64,000 nt of DNA from Clostridiales bacterium oral taxon 876 str. F0540 (lineage in GTDB: Bacteria; Bacillota; Clostridia; Clostridiales; Clostridiaceae), in assembly GCA_000466585.1 (NCBI GenBank), contig KE993462.1:62001-126000 (forward strand), given 5' to 3'. The position numbers and the translations under genes are program-made. Shown one piece after another: positions 33,108 through 42,486 of this stretch. The stretch's first letter is position 1; every line of letters begins with the position of its first letter. The notes under the pieces are model-generated. The model saw only the letters and a list, made by a program, of their open reading frames with translations. It was not told the DNA's origin and searched no databases.

Positions 33108-33785
33108 TTGGCTGGAAAAATATATCTTGTTGAAGATGAAAAAAGCCTGAATATATTGCTTGAGAAGTATTTGCAAAGAGAGGGGTATGAAGTAACAACT
33201 TTTTCAGACGGCTTATCAGCACTTGATAAAGTTAAGGATATGCCTGATCTTTGGATACTTGACATAATGCTTCCGGGGGTAGATGGCTATGAACTTATTA
33301 AAGCTATTAAAGATAATAATAAAAATACACCAGTAATTTTTATGTCTGCAAGAAATGAAGAGCTTGATAGAGTGGTAGGATTAGAGCTTGGAAGTGACGA
33401 TTACTTGTCGAAGCCTTTTTTGCCTAGAGAGCTTGTTATAAGGACTAATAAGCTTATGGAGAGAGTATATGGCAGTAATTCTTCCCAAGGAGCGGATTCA
33501 ATTGTAAATATATGCGGCTATAAAGTTAGTAAAAATCAGAGAACGGTTTTCTTAGACGATGAAGAAATACAGCTTACTAATAAGGAATTCGAACTTTTAA
33601 GTTATTTTATTGAAAATAAGAATAATCTTATTTCTAGAGAGCAAATATTAGTAAATGTATGGGGAGACGATTACTTTGGTTCAGATAGAGTAGTTGACGA
33701 CACAATAAGAAGGCTTAGAAAGAAGATGGAGAAACTAGCCCTAGAAACTGTTTATGGTTATGGCTACAAGCTGGTGAATAAATGA
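33108..33785 (+). CDS. OmpR-family response regulator
   Basis: 225 residues from TTG at 33108, which follows GAGGTGA (33096-33102); the promoter at 33072 excludes longer starts. Receiver domain with D52 (WILDIMLPG), acidic pair E9-D10 and K in LSKPF; C-terminal winged helix with GDDYFGSDRVVDDTIRRLRKK and YGYGYKLV. It probably binds the TCACATAAT repeats before its own operon, the efflux operon and the glycosylation operon. Overlaps the histidine-kinase gene by four bases. Confidence 0.93.
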   Translation: MAGKIYLVEDEKSLNILLEKYLQREGYEVTTFSDGLSALDKVKDMPDLWILDIMLPGVDGYELIKAIKDNNKNTPVIFMSARNEELDRVVGLELGSDDYLSKPFLPRELVIRTNKLMERVYGSNSSQGADSIVNICGYKVSKNQRTVFLDDEEIQLTNKEFELLSYFIENKNNLISREQILVNVWGDDYFGSDRVVDDTIRRLRKKMEKLALETVYGYGYKLVNK

Positions 33786-35212
33786 TGAAAAAATTAAAAG
33801 ACAGATTTAAATTTAAATCTTTAACTATGAGAATATGGACTACCTTTACAGTTATTATATTGATAATTATATTATGTATTTCGCTATTATACTTATTTGC
33901 CTTTAGAAAAATAGATGAAAGTAATAAAATTCAAGATTTAAAGGTTGTTCATGATTATTTGTTAAAGGGTAATAACTTTAATGGTACAGATACAAATAGG
34001 TTTGATGAGTTTAAAAACCTTAAGGGAAGCAATAATTTTATTCTAAATATAGATGACAGTAAAACACAAATAAGAGACTTAAATAAAAGAGACCACATAC
34101 CGCCTCAAGGTAAAGATATAACTGGGCCTCGCCCACAGGATTTTTTCAATGATAACGAAGTTAGGATGTGGATGGCAGGCTTTATAAAGGACGGTAGCAT
34201 GAATGGGAATGAATTTAAACAGACCTATAAAAATGTTAGATTTCTATTTATAATAAGTTCTGTAGACGACGGCAGCTCCGGTAAGTCTTATTTGGTAACC
34301 TATATGCCATACAAGGATGAAAATAATCTTCTTTATATGTTTATAATAGTGGGAGTTGTGTTTATTGCCATAGGCTTTATAGCATCAAAGATTGTAGCAC
34401 AATTTATTGCAAAACCTCTTAAGGAGCTTGAAGCATTTACTAAGAAAATTGCCAGAAAGGACTGGAAGGAACCTATAGTTGTAAGAAGTGAAGATGAAAT
34501 AGGAAGTCTTGCAGCCTCTATGAATCAAATGCAGAAGGAATTAAAAAAGGCAGATGAAGAAGAAAAAACATTTTTGCAGAGTATTTCTCATGACCTGAAA
34601 ACCCCTGTTATGGTTATAATGAGTCATGCAGATGCAATTATAGACGGTGTGTATATTGACTCAGTTGAAAATACTGCTGAAATAATAAGAGATGAGGCTA
34701 TTGGTCTTGAGAAAAAAATAAAGCAGATATTATATCTAAATACCCTTGATTATGTCCTTGAAAATAACAGTGAGGATACTGAAGTCAATTTAAAGGAGCT
34801 AATCCTTCACATAACAAGCAGATTTGAAGTTGTAAACAGTAAGATTGACTGGAATTTGGATTTGAAGGATGTTATAGTTAACGGAAATCTGGATAAGGTT
34901 AAGGTTGCTGTTGAAAATATCCTAGAAAATGGACTTAGATATGCGAAAGAAAAAATATCAGTAAGTTTAAGCAGAATGGAGGACTTTGCCTTACTCGAAA
35001 TATATAATGACGGACCTAATATAGACTCAAAACATATAGAACATATTTTTGATAATATGTATAAGGATAAGACAGGAAACTTTGGACTAGGTCTTGCTAT
35101 TACAAAGAAAATAATTGATTTCTATGGCGGCGAGATAAAAGCTGTCAACAGAGAACATGGTGTAAGTTTTATAATTAAATATCCAATCTTAAAGAAAGAT
35201 AACCAGCAGTGA
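33782..35212 (+). CDS. Sensor histidine kinase
   Basis: 476 residues. TM1 at about 19-41, an extracellular domain of about 140 residues, TM2 at about 182-205, HAMP (206-258), HisKA with phospho-histidine H270 in SISHDLKTP, and an ATPase domain with the N-box (ENILENGLRYA) and G-boxes (FGLGLAI). The sensor domain is not one I recognise. It pairs with the response regulator and, from gene order, senses a compound dealt with by the efflux system downstream, e.g. an antimicrobial peptide. Confidence 0.93.
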   Translation: MMKKLKDRFKFKSLTMRIWTTFTVIILIIILCISLLYLFAFRKIDESNKIQDLKVVHDYLLKGNNFNGTDTNRFDEFKNLKGSNNFILNIDDSKTQIRDLNKRDHIPPQGKDITGPRPQDFFNDNEVRMWMAGFIKDGSMNGNEFKQTYKNVRFLFIISSVDDGSSGKSYLVTYMPYKDENNLLYMFIIVGVVFIAIGFIASKIVAQFIAKPLKELEAFTKKIARKDWKEPIVVRSEDEIGSLAASMNQMQKELKKADEEEKTFLQSISHDLKTPVMVIMSHADAIIDGVYIDSVENTAEIIRDEAIGLEKKIKQILYLNTLDYVLENNSEDTEVNLKELILHITSRFEVVNSKIDWNLDLKDVIVNGNLDKVKVAVENILENGLRYAKEKISVSLSRMEDFALLEIYNDGPNIDSKHIEHIFDNMYKDKTGNFGLGLAITKKIIDFYGGEIKAVNREHGVSFIIKYPILKKDNQQ

Positions 35213-35228
35213 TGCTGGTTATTTTTTA
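35199..35228 (+). terminator. Terminator of the two-component operon
   Basis: Arms ATAACCAGCA (35199-35208) and TGCTGGTTAT (35213-35222), then TTTTTT; the loop contains the kinase stop codon. Confidence 0.85.
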
Positions 35229-35283
35229 TCACACAAAGTTCACATAATTATTTGATACTCATGCAACAATTCGAAGATATAAT
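35229..35283 (+). promoter_or_regulatory. Response-regulator box and promoter of the efflux operon
   Basis: Tandem 11-mers TCACACAAAGT (35229-35239) and TCACATAATTA (35240-35250); -10 box TATAAT at 35278-35283, again 38 bases from the second repeat. GCAACAATT in the spacer is also shared with the site before the GT2 gene. Confidence 0.75.
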
Positions 35284-35366
35284 TCATTTATAGATGAGAG
35301 AAGGATAGTGGAGGAATGACAATTAATAATTGTCATGTACTTATAAAGAATACAGGAGGGTTAATA

Positions 35367-36551
35367 ATGAAGAGTAAATTGATTAAAGCTATTGTTACAG
35401 GGGTAATTGTTATTGCAGTCGGATTTGGAGGATACTACGGTTATAAAACCTACTTTGCAGCAAAGCCAGCCACAGCATCAGCAGTTCAAAGTATACAGGT
35501 TACTGCTAAAAAGATGAATCTTCAGGTTACGGTTCAAGGAACAGGAGCTGCTTATGCAGCAAATACTAAGGATGTAATGCCTAATAATAATGGAACAATA
35601 TCGGGATTATCTGTGAAGGTTGGCGATACAGTAACCGCAGGGCAAAAGCTTTTTACTGCTGACAGTGATCAGCTCAAGAATGCTGTAACTACAGCAAAAA
35701 ATAATGTGACTAAACAGAGCCTTTCTTTAGCAAGCGACGAGAGTGCAGAGAAAGTAGATGATAATAAAATAGCAATGGACAAGTTATCTTTAAGCGATGC
35801 TAAAACTCAGTTAAGCGAAGCGAATAAGGCGGTAAGCAATATGACAGTTACAGCGCCTATAGGTGGGGTTATTACTGCAGTAAACAATACTAACGGAGAC
35901 AGTGCTCAAGGGGCAAAAGCAGTATTATCTATAGTAGACATGACCTCAATAAAAGTAAAGGTGTCTGTAGATGAGCTTAATATTAATAATGTTAAAATAG
36001 GTCAAAAGGCTCAAATAAAGTTTGATGCAATAAAGAACAAGACTTATGAAGGGGCAGTTGAAACAATAGCTCAAACAGGAACCACATCAAATAATGTAAC
36101 AACCTATGATGTAGTTGTGGCTGTTAAGGATCCATCAGGAATAAAGCTTGGTATGAATGCAAATGTAACCATAGCAATTGACAGCAAGGAAAATGCGCTT
36201 GCAGTTCCTGTAGAAGCTGTAACAGAAAGCAACGGCAAAAAGTATGTGAGATTAGCAGACAGCAGCGCTGGATCAGATACTGATTCACAAAGCAGCAATA
36301 ATCAGCAAGGAAATACTAAGCAAAATTCAACTGCCAACGGTAAACAGGTTGAGATTAAAACAGGGCTTGAAACAGATAATTATATTGAAGTTACAGAAGG
36401 ACTTTCAGAAGGTGATAAGCTTGCAGTAAAACTTCCTTCTACAAGCAGCAGCACGAACGGCAATAAAAATAATAATATGGGCGGCTTTGGCGGCCAGGAT
36501 ATGATGGGCAGCGGAAGACCTCAGGGAGGAAACCAAAGCGGAAGCAAGTAA
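35367..36551 (+). CDS. Membrane fusion (HlyD/MacA-like) efflux subunit
   Basis: 394 residues from ATG at 35367 after CAGGAGGG. One N-terminal anchor helix (about 6-27), a lipoyl-like hairpin NNGTISGLSVKVGDTVTAGQ, a central coiled region, and a beta-barrel with GGVITAVNNTNGD. The C-terminal 60 residues are Ser/Asn/Gly-rich (ending GGNQSGSK). It links the ABC permease to the outside. The close relative is at 47885. The first gene of an operon with the ATPase, the permease and probably the chemoreceptor. Confidence 0.9.
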   Translation: MKSKLIKAIVTGVIVIAVGFGGYYGYKTYFAAKPATASAVQSIQVTAKKMNLQVTVQGTGAAYAANTKDVMPNNNGTISGLSVKVGDTVTAGQKLFTADSDQLKNAVTTAKNNVTKQSLSLASDESAEKVDDNKIAMDKLSLSDAKTQLSEANKAVSNMTVTAPIGGVITAVNNTNGDSAQGAKAVLSIVDMTSIKVKVSVDELNINNVKIGQKAQIKFDAIKNKTYEGAVETIAQTGTTSNNVTTYDVVVAVKDPSGIKLGMNANVTIAIDSKENALAVPVEAVTESNGKKYVRLADSSAGSDTDSQSSNNQQGNTKQNSTANGKQVEIKTGLETDNYIEVTEGLSEGDKLAVKLPSTSSSTNGNKNNNMGGFGGQDMMGSGRPQGGNQSGSK

Positions 36552-36585
36552 TAATTACTCAGCTCTGTTTTAATGGGAGGTTAAT

Positions 36586-37302
36586 ATGGAACAGAATTTA
36601 AATAAAAAATCAATGATAGAAATGACTAATATTGAAAAGGTATATAAGATGGGAAGCAGTAGCTTTAAAGCCTTAGACTCTGTTGATCTGACCATATATA
36701 AAGGAGAATACACAGCAATTGTTGGACCTTCAGGAGCAGGTAAGTCTACGCTTATGAATATCATAGGCTGTCTTGATACACCGACTAATGGAGAGTATAT
36801 TCTAGACGGGCTTAATACAAAATGCAGCGATAATAAGCTTGCTGAGATAAGAAATAAAAAGATAGGCTTTATATTTCAAAATTATAATTTGCTTGCAAAG
36901 CTAAGCATTTTGGAAAATGTGGAACTTCCGTTAATTTATTTGGGATATTCAAATAAAGAAGTTAGGGAAAAGGCAAAGCTTGCTCTGCAGAGAGTAGGAC
37001 TTGAAACCCACTTAAAGCATAAGCCTTCCGAGCTTTCCGGAGGCCAAATGCAAAGAGTAGCCATAGCAAGAGCATTGGTAACGGATCCTCAGATAATACT
37101 TGCAGATGAGCCTACAGGAGCGCTGGATAGCAAAACAGGAAAAGAAGTATTAAAAATGCTTACGGATTTAAATAATGAAGGCAACACAATAATTATGATT
37201 ACACACGATAAAGAAATTGCATCTTATGCTAAGAGAATGATTACAGTAAGAGATGGAAGAATTACTTCAGATGAACTTAATGATAAGGAGATGAGAGCAT
37301 GA
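36586..37302 (+). CDS. ABC transporter ATPase (MacB/LolD type)
   Basis: 238 residues with Walker A GPSGAGKST, Q-loop FIFQNYNLL, signature LSGGQMQR, Walker B IILADEPTGALDS and the H-loop ITHDKEIA. The long LPLIYLGY segment is typical of the MacB/LolD class. Overlaps the permease gene by four bases. Very like the copy at 49363; the two share long identical segments. Confidence 0.95.
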   Translation: MEQNLNKKSMIEMTNIEKVYKMGSSSFKALDSVDLTIYKGEYTAIVGPSGAGKSTLMNIIGCLDTPTNGEYILDGLNTKCSDNKLAEIRNKKIGFIFQNYNLLAKLSILENVELPLIYLGYSNKEVREKAKLALQRVGLETHLKHKPSELSGGQMQRVAIARALVTDPQIILADEPTGALDSKTGKEVLKMLTDLNNEGNTIIMITHDKEIASYAKRMITVRDGRITSDELNDKEMRA

Positions 37303-38495
37303 AAATTACAAGGCTTATTAGGATGTCACTATCTTCCGTTTGGCATAACAAAATGCGCTCATTTTTAACAATGCTAGGAATAATTATAGGTATTTCCTCG
37401 GTAATTATTCTTGTAGGTATGGGACAGGGAACTCAAAAACAGGTAAGCGACCAAATAGAGAAGCTTGGAACTAATTTAATAACAGTAAATATAACAGGAA
37501 ACAGAACTCCTACCATAACTGAGGAGGAACTTGAGGAGTTAAAAACAAAGCCGGGAATAAAAGAGATTGCGCCAACAATTTCTCAAGGAGGCATTAATAT
37601 TAAGGCTGGAGAAAAGACAAGCACTACAACTCTTGAGGCATCTACACCAAACTATGCTGAAATAAGAAAGCTAACAGTGGCTTCTGGAAGATTTATAAAT
37701 CAGAGAGATATTGACAGCAGGCTAAATGTGCTTGTAATAGGAACAGAAACTGCCCAAAACATTTTTGGTTATACAAACGTAACAGGTAATACTATGTATG
37801 TAAATGGTATTGAGTTTAATATAATCGGTGTACTTCAATCATCAGGAACCTCCAGTCAAGGCTCCAGCGATGACAGAATTATAGTTCCTTTATCTACAGC
37901 AGAGAGATTATTAAAAACTGCCAGTGCAAAAACTTTCTATATAGAAGCAGAAAGTAAAGACAAAGTGGATACTGCAAAGGCCTATTTACAGCTATTCTTA
38001 AATAAAAAATACAAAATAAACAGCAATAGTAACAGTACAACAACACGAAGTTATTACAGAGTTATGGATCAAACTAGTTTATTAGATACAGCAACTTCAA
38101 CTAACAAGAGTATGACAACAATGCTTGCCGGCATAGCTGCAATATCCTTGGTTGTAGGCGGAATCGGAATAATGAATATAATGCTTGTATCTGTGATTGA
38201 AAGAACAAGGGAAATAGGTACAAGAAAAGCTATAGGAGCAAAACGAAGAACAATACTTACGCAATTTTTAATTGAAGCTGCAAGTGTAAGCGGATTTGGA
38301 GGAATACTTGGAGTTTTATTAGGTTATTTAGGCTCCTATGTTGGACAAAAGTTCTTCAGCACTACAATTTTAATATCCAATAATATTGTAGCTGCTGCCT
38401 TTCTGTTCTCAGTATTAGTAGGAATAATATTTGGCATATATCCTGCAAATAAGGCCTCAAAATTAAATCCGATAGATGCTTTAAGGTTTGAATAA
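37299..38495 (+). CDS. ABC transporter permease (MacB/FtsX type)
   Basis: 398 residues. Helix 1 at about 20-43 (FLTMLGIIIGISSVIILVG), a large extracellular domain (about 50-270), and three C-terminal helices (GIAAISLVVGGIGIMNIMLVSV, a middle helix, and LFSVLVGIIFGIYPANKA). The EIGTRKAIGAKR motif contacts the ATPase. This is the classic mechanotransmission permease that expels peptides or drugs handed over outside. Part of the HlyD-ATPase-permease set. Confidence 0.93.
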   Translation: MKITRLIRMSLSSVWHNKMRSFLTMLGIIIGISSVIILVGMGQGTQKQVSDQIEKLGTNLITVNITGNRTPTITEEELEELKTKPGIKEIAPTISQGGINIKAGEKTSTTTLEASTPNYAEIRKLTVASGRFINQRDIDSRLNVLVIGTETAQNIFGYTNVTGNTMYVNGIEFNIIGVLQSSGTSSQGSSDDRIIVPLSTAERLLKTASAKTFYIEAESKDKVDTAKAYLQLFLNKKYKINSNSNSTTTRSYYRVMDQTSLLDTATSTNKSMTTMLAGIAAISLVVGGIGIMNIMLVSVIERTREIGTRKAIGAKRRTILTQFLIEAASVSGFGGILGVLLGYLGSYVGQKFFSTTILISNNIVAAAFLFSVLVGIIFGIYPANKASKLNPIDALRFE

Positions 38496-38572
38496 AGTTA
38501 ATAATGCAACGTAAGGTTAATGAGATAAGTTGAGATAACATAGCAGAAAAATATAAACTGGGGGAAGACAAG

Positions 38573-40294
38573 ATGAAATTTTTTAAGAACATTAAATTAG
38601 CACAAAAAATAAGTATACTTTCAGCAAGCTTTTTAATCTTTCTTTTAGTAATTGGAGTAGTATCAGTAAAACAAATATCTAATGTCAACTCAAAGGTTAT
38701 TGAATTAAATGATTCGAGGCTTGCTCCCATTGTTTATTTGGATGGAATTAAATCTGATGTTGAGTATATAAGAGCTCAGGCAAACTCAATAATGGATGCC
38801 AGAAGCGATGAGAAAACTATGAAAACAGTTCAGGATGATATGACTTCTCGTGCAGCTACTCTTGAAAAGAAAATGGAAAACTATAAGAGTAATTCTGAGT
38901 ATAAGGCTTTACTGGAAAAATATAATGCATTTATAACCGCAAAGGACACATTCATAAAGAATAATGGAGTTAATGCAACTCAAAATACGCAATCTAATGG
39001 ACAACCAGGGCCTCCGCAAGGAATGACTGAATTTGACAGCACAAAAAAAGAATTAGTTACTGCTTTAGATAAAATTATAGCGGACCAGGCTGCTGCAGCA
39101 AAGCAGACCTACAATGACAGCAAGCTGGTTTACAGCAATACTATAAAAGCAGTGGTAGTCTTATTAGCTGCTTGCGCTGCTATAGCATTAGTTATATCTA
39201 TAGTTATAATAAGATCTATAATCGTTCCTGTAGGACAGGTTACAAAAAAGCTAAAGGAAGTTTCACAAAATAACGGTGATTTAACTCAAAGAATAGGCTA
39301 TGAAAGCAAAGATGAAATAGGCGAACTTAGCAGAAGCTTTGACTTATTTATAGAAAGACTGCATAGCATTATTAAAGAAGTGTCTTCTTCTGCAAAAACT
39401 ATAACATTCTCAAGCGAGCAGTTAGCTTCGGCAACTGGAGTTACAACGCAGTCATTAGAGCAAATATCAAGTACTGTTGTTGAAATAGCTTCAGGAACCT
39501 CAGATGGCGCTGCAGCTGCAGAAGAAACAATGGCAAGCCTTTCAGAAGCAGCGAAGTTTTCGGAAGCAACTTCTTTAGCGAGCAAGAATACGACAGATAA
39601 CAGCAGGAAGGCTGAAGAAGCGGCAAAAGACAGCGCAGATAAGATTTCTGAGATTGTTTCTTCGATAAAGGAAATAGCAGATTCTTCAAAAGAAGTTTCA
39701 GCGATAATTAATGATTTAGACGATTCATCAAAGAAGATAGGTGATATAATTCAGATCATAACATCTATTTCAGAACAGACTAACCTTTTAGCTTTAAATG
39801 CTGCTATAGAGGCGGCTAGAGCCGGAGAAGCAGGAAGAGGCTTTAACGTGGTGGCAGATGAAATAAGAAAACTTGCAGATGAGAGCAATAATGCAGCAAA
39901 CGAGATTTCCAAACTTATAAAGGAGAACCAAGTAAAATCAGCTACTGCAGTAAATTCTGTAGTACAGGTTGAAGAAAAGGTATCTCTTGGAGTTGATAAA
40001 GCTTCAGAAGCTTCACAGAGTATAGAGAACATAATTGAAAGTATTCAGCATATTGTAAGCGAAATAGAGCAAATTGAAGATGCTAATGAGCAGCAGGCTC
40101 AAAGCACAAAAGAAATAGAAAGGGCTATAGGCAATATTGCGGAAACTTCAAATGAAATGGCTGGCGGTACAGAAAACATAAGTGCAAGTATAGAAGAGCA
40201 GTTAAGTACAATGACTGAAATAGGAAAGACTACGGAAAGTCTGTCTGAAATGGCTAAGAAATTAAATGAACTTACCTCTGGTTTCACAGTATAA
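38573..40294 (+). CDS. Methyl-accepting chemotaxis protein
   Basis: 573 residues. TM1 about 14-34, an extracellular four-helix domain (about 35-190), TM2 about 190-212, HAMP to about 265, then the signalling coiled coil with the hairpin tip TSISEQTNLLALNAAIEAARAGE. The ligand-binding domain contains a Gln/Pro/Gly-rich patch (residues about 138-152). ATG follows TGGGGGA. It begins 78 bases after the efflux permease with no terminator between, so it may belong to the same transcript and sense the exported compound. Confidence 0.93.
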   Translation: MKFFKNIKLAQKISILSASFLIFLLVIGVVSVKQISNVNSKVIELNDSRLAPIVYLDGIKSDVEYIRAQANSIMDARSDEKTMKTVQDDMTSRAATLEKKMENYKSNSEYKALLEKYNAFITAKDTFIKNNGVNATQNTQSNGQPGPPQGMTEFDSTKKELVTALDKIIADQAAAAKQTYNDSKLVYSNTIKAVVVLLAACAAIALVISIVIIRSIIVPVGQVTKKLKEVSQNNGDLTQRIGYESKDEIGELSRSFDLFIERLHSIIKEVSSSAKTITFSSEQLASATGVTTQSLEQISSTVVEIASGTSDGAAAAEETMASLSEAAKFSEATSLASKNTTDNSRKAEEAAKDSADKISEIVSSIKEIADSSKEVSAIINDLDDSSKKIGDIIQIITSISEQTNLLALNAAIEAARAGEAGRGFNVVADEIRKLADESNNAANEISKLIKENQVKSATAVNSVVQVEEKVSLGVDKASEASQSIENIIESIQHIVSEIEQIEDANEQQAQSTKEIERAIGNIAETSNEMAGGTENISASIEEQLSTMTEIGKTTESLSEMAKKLNELTSGFTV

Positions 40295-40333
40295 TATATT
40301 AAGGGGATGTATGAAGCATCCCCTTAATATATT
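40293..40333. terminator. Bidirectional terminator between chemoreceptor and rarA
   Basis: Perfect 17-bp arms 40293-40309 and 40317-40333, GC core AAGGGGATG. Overlaps both stop codons. Confidence 0.88.
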
Positions 40334-41651
40334 ATCTGGGTTTATTTTTCCATAACCTGTTAAGTCTATCCTTAATCTTCCCTTCAATTCCGTTTTCAGT
40401 AGGCTTATAGTAAATTTTGTTTTTATGTGAATTAGGAAGGTACTGTTGTTCTACAAAGCCGCCAAAGGTATGGGGATAAAGGTAACCAATTCCACGGTCA
40501 AGCTTTTGGGCTCCTTTGTAATGGGCATCCATAAGATAGGGAGGGATTCCGGAATCTCTATGCTGCCTAACATCACTGAGAGCTGTATCGATAGCCATTA
40601 TGGATGCGTTGGACTTTGGAGCACAAGCGGCATAAATAGCAGCTTGTGATAAATTTATTCTGCATTCGGGCATTCCTATCATATGTGCTGCTGTCATAGC
40701 GCTGGTAGCAACAACAAGAGCCATTGGATCAGCATTTCCAACATCCTCAGAAGCGAAAATTACAATTCTTCTTGCTACAAAAACCGGATCTTCTCCAGCA
40801 TCCAGCATTTTTGAAAGATAGTAAACTGCTGCATCAGGATCGCTTCCTCTCATGGATTTTATGAAGGCACTAATTGTATCATAGTGGTTATCACCATTTT
40901 TATCGTATAAAGTCATTTTCCTTTGTATACATTCTTTTGCGTCTTCTACGGTAATAACAATTTTATTAGCATGTTTTTTAGAGGTCTTGACAGCCATATC
41001 AAGAGCATTAAGTGCTTTTCTGATATCTCCGCTGCTGTGAACAGCAAAGTATTTAAAAACATCCTCTTCAATATCTATAGAAAGATCGCCAAACCCTTTT
41101 GGACTTTTTAATGCATTCTTCAAAGCTTTTATTACATCCTCATCAGTTAACGCTCTAAGCTCAAAAATCATGGAACGGGAAAGAAGCGCATTATTTACCT
41201 CAAAGTATGGGTTCTCAGTTGTGGCGCCAATTAGAGTTATAATTCCTTTTTCAACTGAGGGGAGAAGGGAATCCTGCTGCAATTTACTAAACCTATGAAC
41301 CTCGTCTAAAAACAGAATTGTTTTTCTGCTGTATAGCTTTAAGCTGTTCTCAGCATCATGTACTATTTTTTTTACATCAGCAGTTCCGGCAGTTACGGCA
41401 CTTAACTCTATAAAATTAGCCTTTGTCTGGTTGGCTATGATTCTTGCAAGAGTAGTTTTTCCTACCCCAGGCGGTCCGTAAAATATTGCTGAAGATATAT
41501 TATCTGTCATAATAGCTCTATAAAGCATTTTATCCTTTGCAAGCAAATGCTCCTGTCCTATGTACTCTTCAAGAGTTTCAGGTCTTACTCTCTCAGCCAA
41601 AGGCTTTAAAGCTGAGTTATTCTTTTGATTTGCTATATCAAATAAATCCAT
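40332..41651 (-). CDS. rarA: Replication-associated recombination protein RarA
   Basis: 439 residues, normal for RarA/MgsA, an AAA+ ATPase acting at stalled replication forks. Walker A GPPGVGKTT, Walker B ILFLDEVHR, sensor 1 LIGATTENPYFEVN, and the C-terminal tetramerisation part with KSMRGSDPDAAVYYLSKML. The ATG at 41651 follows AGGAAG on the minus strand; a GTG at 41660 is an alternative start. The end touches the bidirectional terminator. Confidence 0.95.
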   Translation of the reverse strand: MDLFDIANQKNNSALKPLAERVRPETLEEYIGQEHLLAKDKMLYRAIMTDNISSAIFYGPPGVGKTTLARIIANQTKANFIELSAVTAGTADVKKIVHDAENSLKLYSRKTILFLDEVHRFSKLQQDSLLPSVEKGIITLIGATTENPYFEVNNALLSRSMIFELRALTDEDVIKALKNALKSPKGFGDLSIDIEEDVFKYFAVHSSGDIRKALNALDMAVKTSKKHANKIVITVEDAKECIQRKMTLYDKNGDNHYDTISAFIKSMRGSDPDAAVYYLSKMLDAGEDPVFVARRIVIFASEDVGNADPMALVVATSAMTAAHMIGMPECRINLSQAAIYAACAPKSNASIMAIDTALSDVRQHRDSGIPPYLMDAHYKGAQKLDRGIGYLYPHTFGGFVEQQYLPNSHKNKIYYKPTENGIEGKIKDRLNRLWKNKPR

Positions 41652-41832
41652 TTCTTTCACTTCCTGAATTATATTAAATTAACCTGCAATAAGCTGAATT
41701 AAAACTGTAATTAGTATTATATCATACAATGAGCTAGCACATCTAGAAAGCATAGCCTTAAATGAATGATTTGATAAAATACAACAAGAATAAACTCAAT
41801 TAAAAGAGTAGAACAATGAGAGTAATGAAAGG

Positions 41833-41893
41833 AAGACTGTCCTAAAAGCCACTAACTTATAATTCTACGTTTAGTGATTTTTTGAACAGTCTT
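41833..41893 (-). terminator. Long hairpin after the small-protein cluster
   Basis: Arms of about 23 nt, 41833-41855 and 41871-41893, with two bulges, 45 bases after the stop of the minus-strand gene. It probably ends that transcript but is longer than usual and lacks a clean T-tract. Confidence 0.5.
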
Positions 41894-41937
41894 TGTTTAT
41901 GAGGAGCATAATAAAAATAAGTATAATAATAAAGGAT

Positions 41938-42321
41938 TTACTCTTCTTTTACTTTTTCTGATTCTAAAGTAACAGTAGAAGAAGCGTCCGGGGACTCCTT
42001 AGGGGGAGCTGGATCTGTCTTTGGTGCCTTGGAGACTGATTCAGTAGTTGGGATTATATTTTTTAAACCAGGAAGTTTTCCGAGCAATCCCCCAAGTATA
42101 TTAGTAACATCAAGTTTTCCTTCTAATTGAGGGAAAAGCTTAACAAGATCGTCTTTACTGATATATATATATTTTGATTCCTCAGGTATGTTTTCATTGC
42201 TTTCAAATTTTTCAGTTTCCTGATTTTGTGGGAATTGTTCTACTTTAACAAACTGTGATAGGTTTGATAATTGGCTAAGCTGTGATATAGTATCAAAAAC
42301 CTTCTTATAGTTATTGCTCAT
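41938..42321 (-). CDS. Hypothetical acidic protein, 127 aa
   Basis: ATG at 42321 after AAAAGGAGG on the minus strand; the longer open frame upstream is not coding. The N-terminal 30 residues (YKKVFDTISQLSQLSNLSQFVK) form an amphipathic helix with repeated SQL/SNL units. The middle has IYISKDDLVKLFPQLEGKLDVTN and a Gly/Leu-rich helix (ILGGLLGKLPGLKNIIP). The C-terminal 40 residues are Pro/Ser/Glu-rich. No family. The last of three genes on this strand with two paralogous small proteins before it; a surface or spore-layer function is conceivable but unproven. Confidence 0.72.
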   Translation of the reverse strand: MSNNYKKVFDTISQLSQLSNLSQFVKVEQFPQNQETEKFESNENIPEESKYIYISKDDLVKLFPQLEGKLDVTNILGGLLGKLPGLKNIIPTTESVSKAPKTDPAPPKESPDASSTVTLESEKVKEE

Positions 42322-42439
42322 AAAATTCAACCTCCTTTTAGTCGGAAGCACTGAGCAATTAAAGATTACTCGCTCCGCTCGCTGATTGCTCGTAAAAGTC
42401 CCATTTATAGCTTTTACCTCCTTTGAAGTAAGTAAAGAA

Positions 42440-42473
42440 CTGTGACAAAAGTAAGTGTATACTTTTGTCACAG
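42440..42473 (-). terminator. Hairpin between small-protein genes
   Basis: Perfect 14-bp arms 42440-42453 and 42460-42473 just after the stop of the 85-aa gene. On the minus strand the stem is followed by TTCTTT. Confidence 0.65.
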
Positions 42474-42486
42474 AGATTAGAATATA

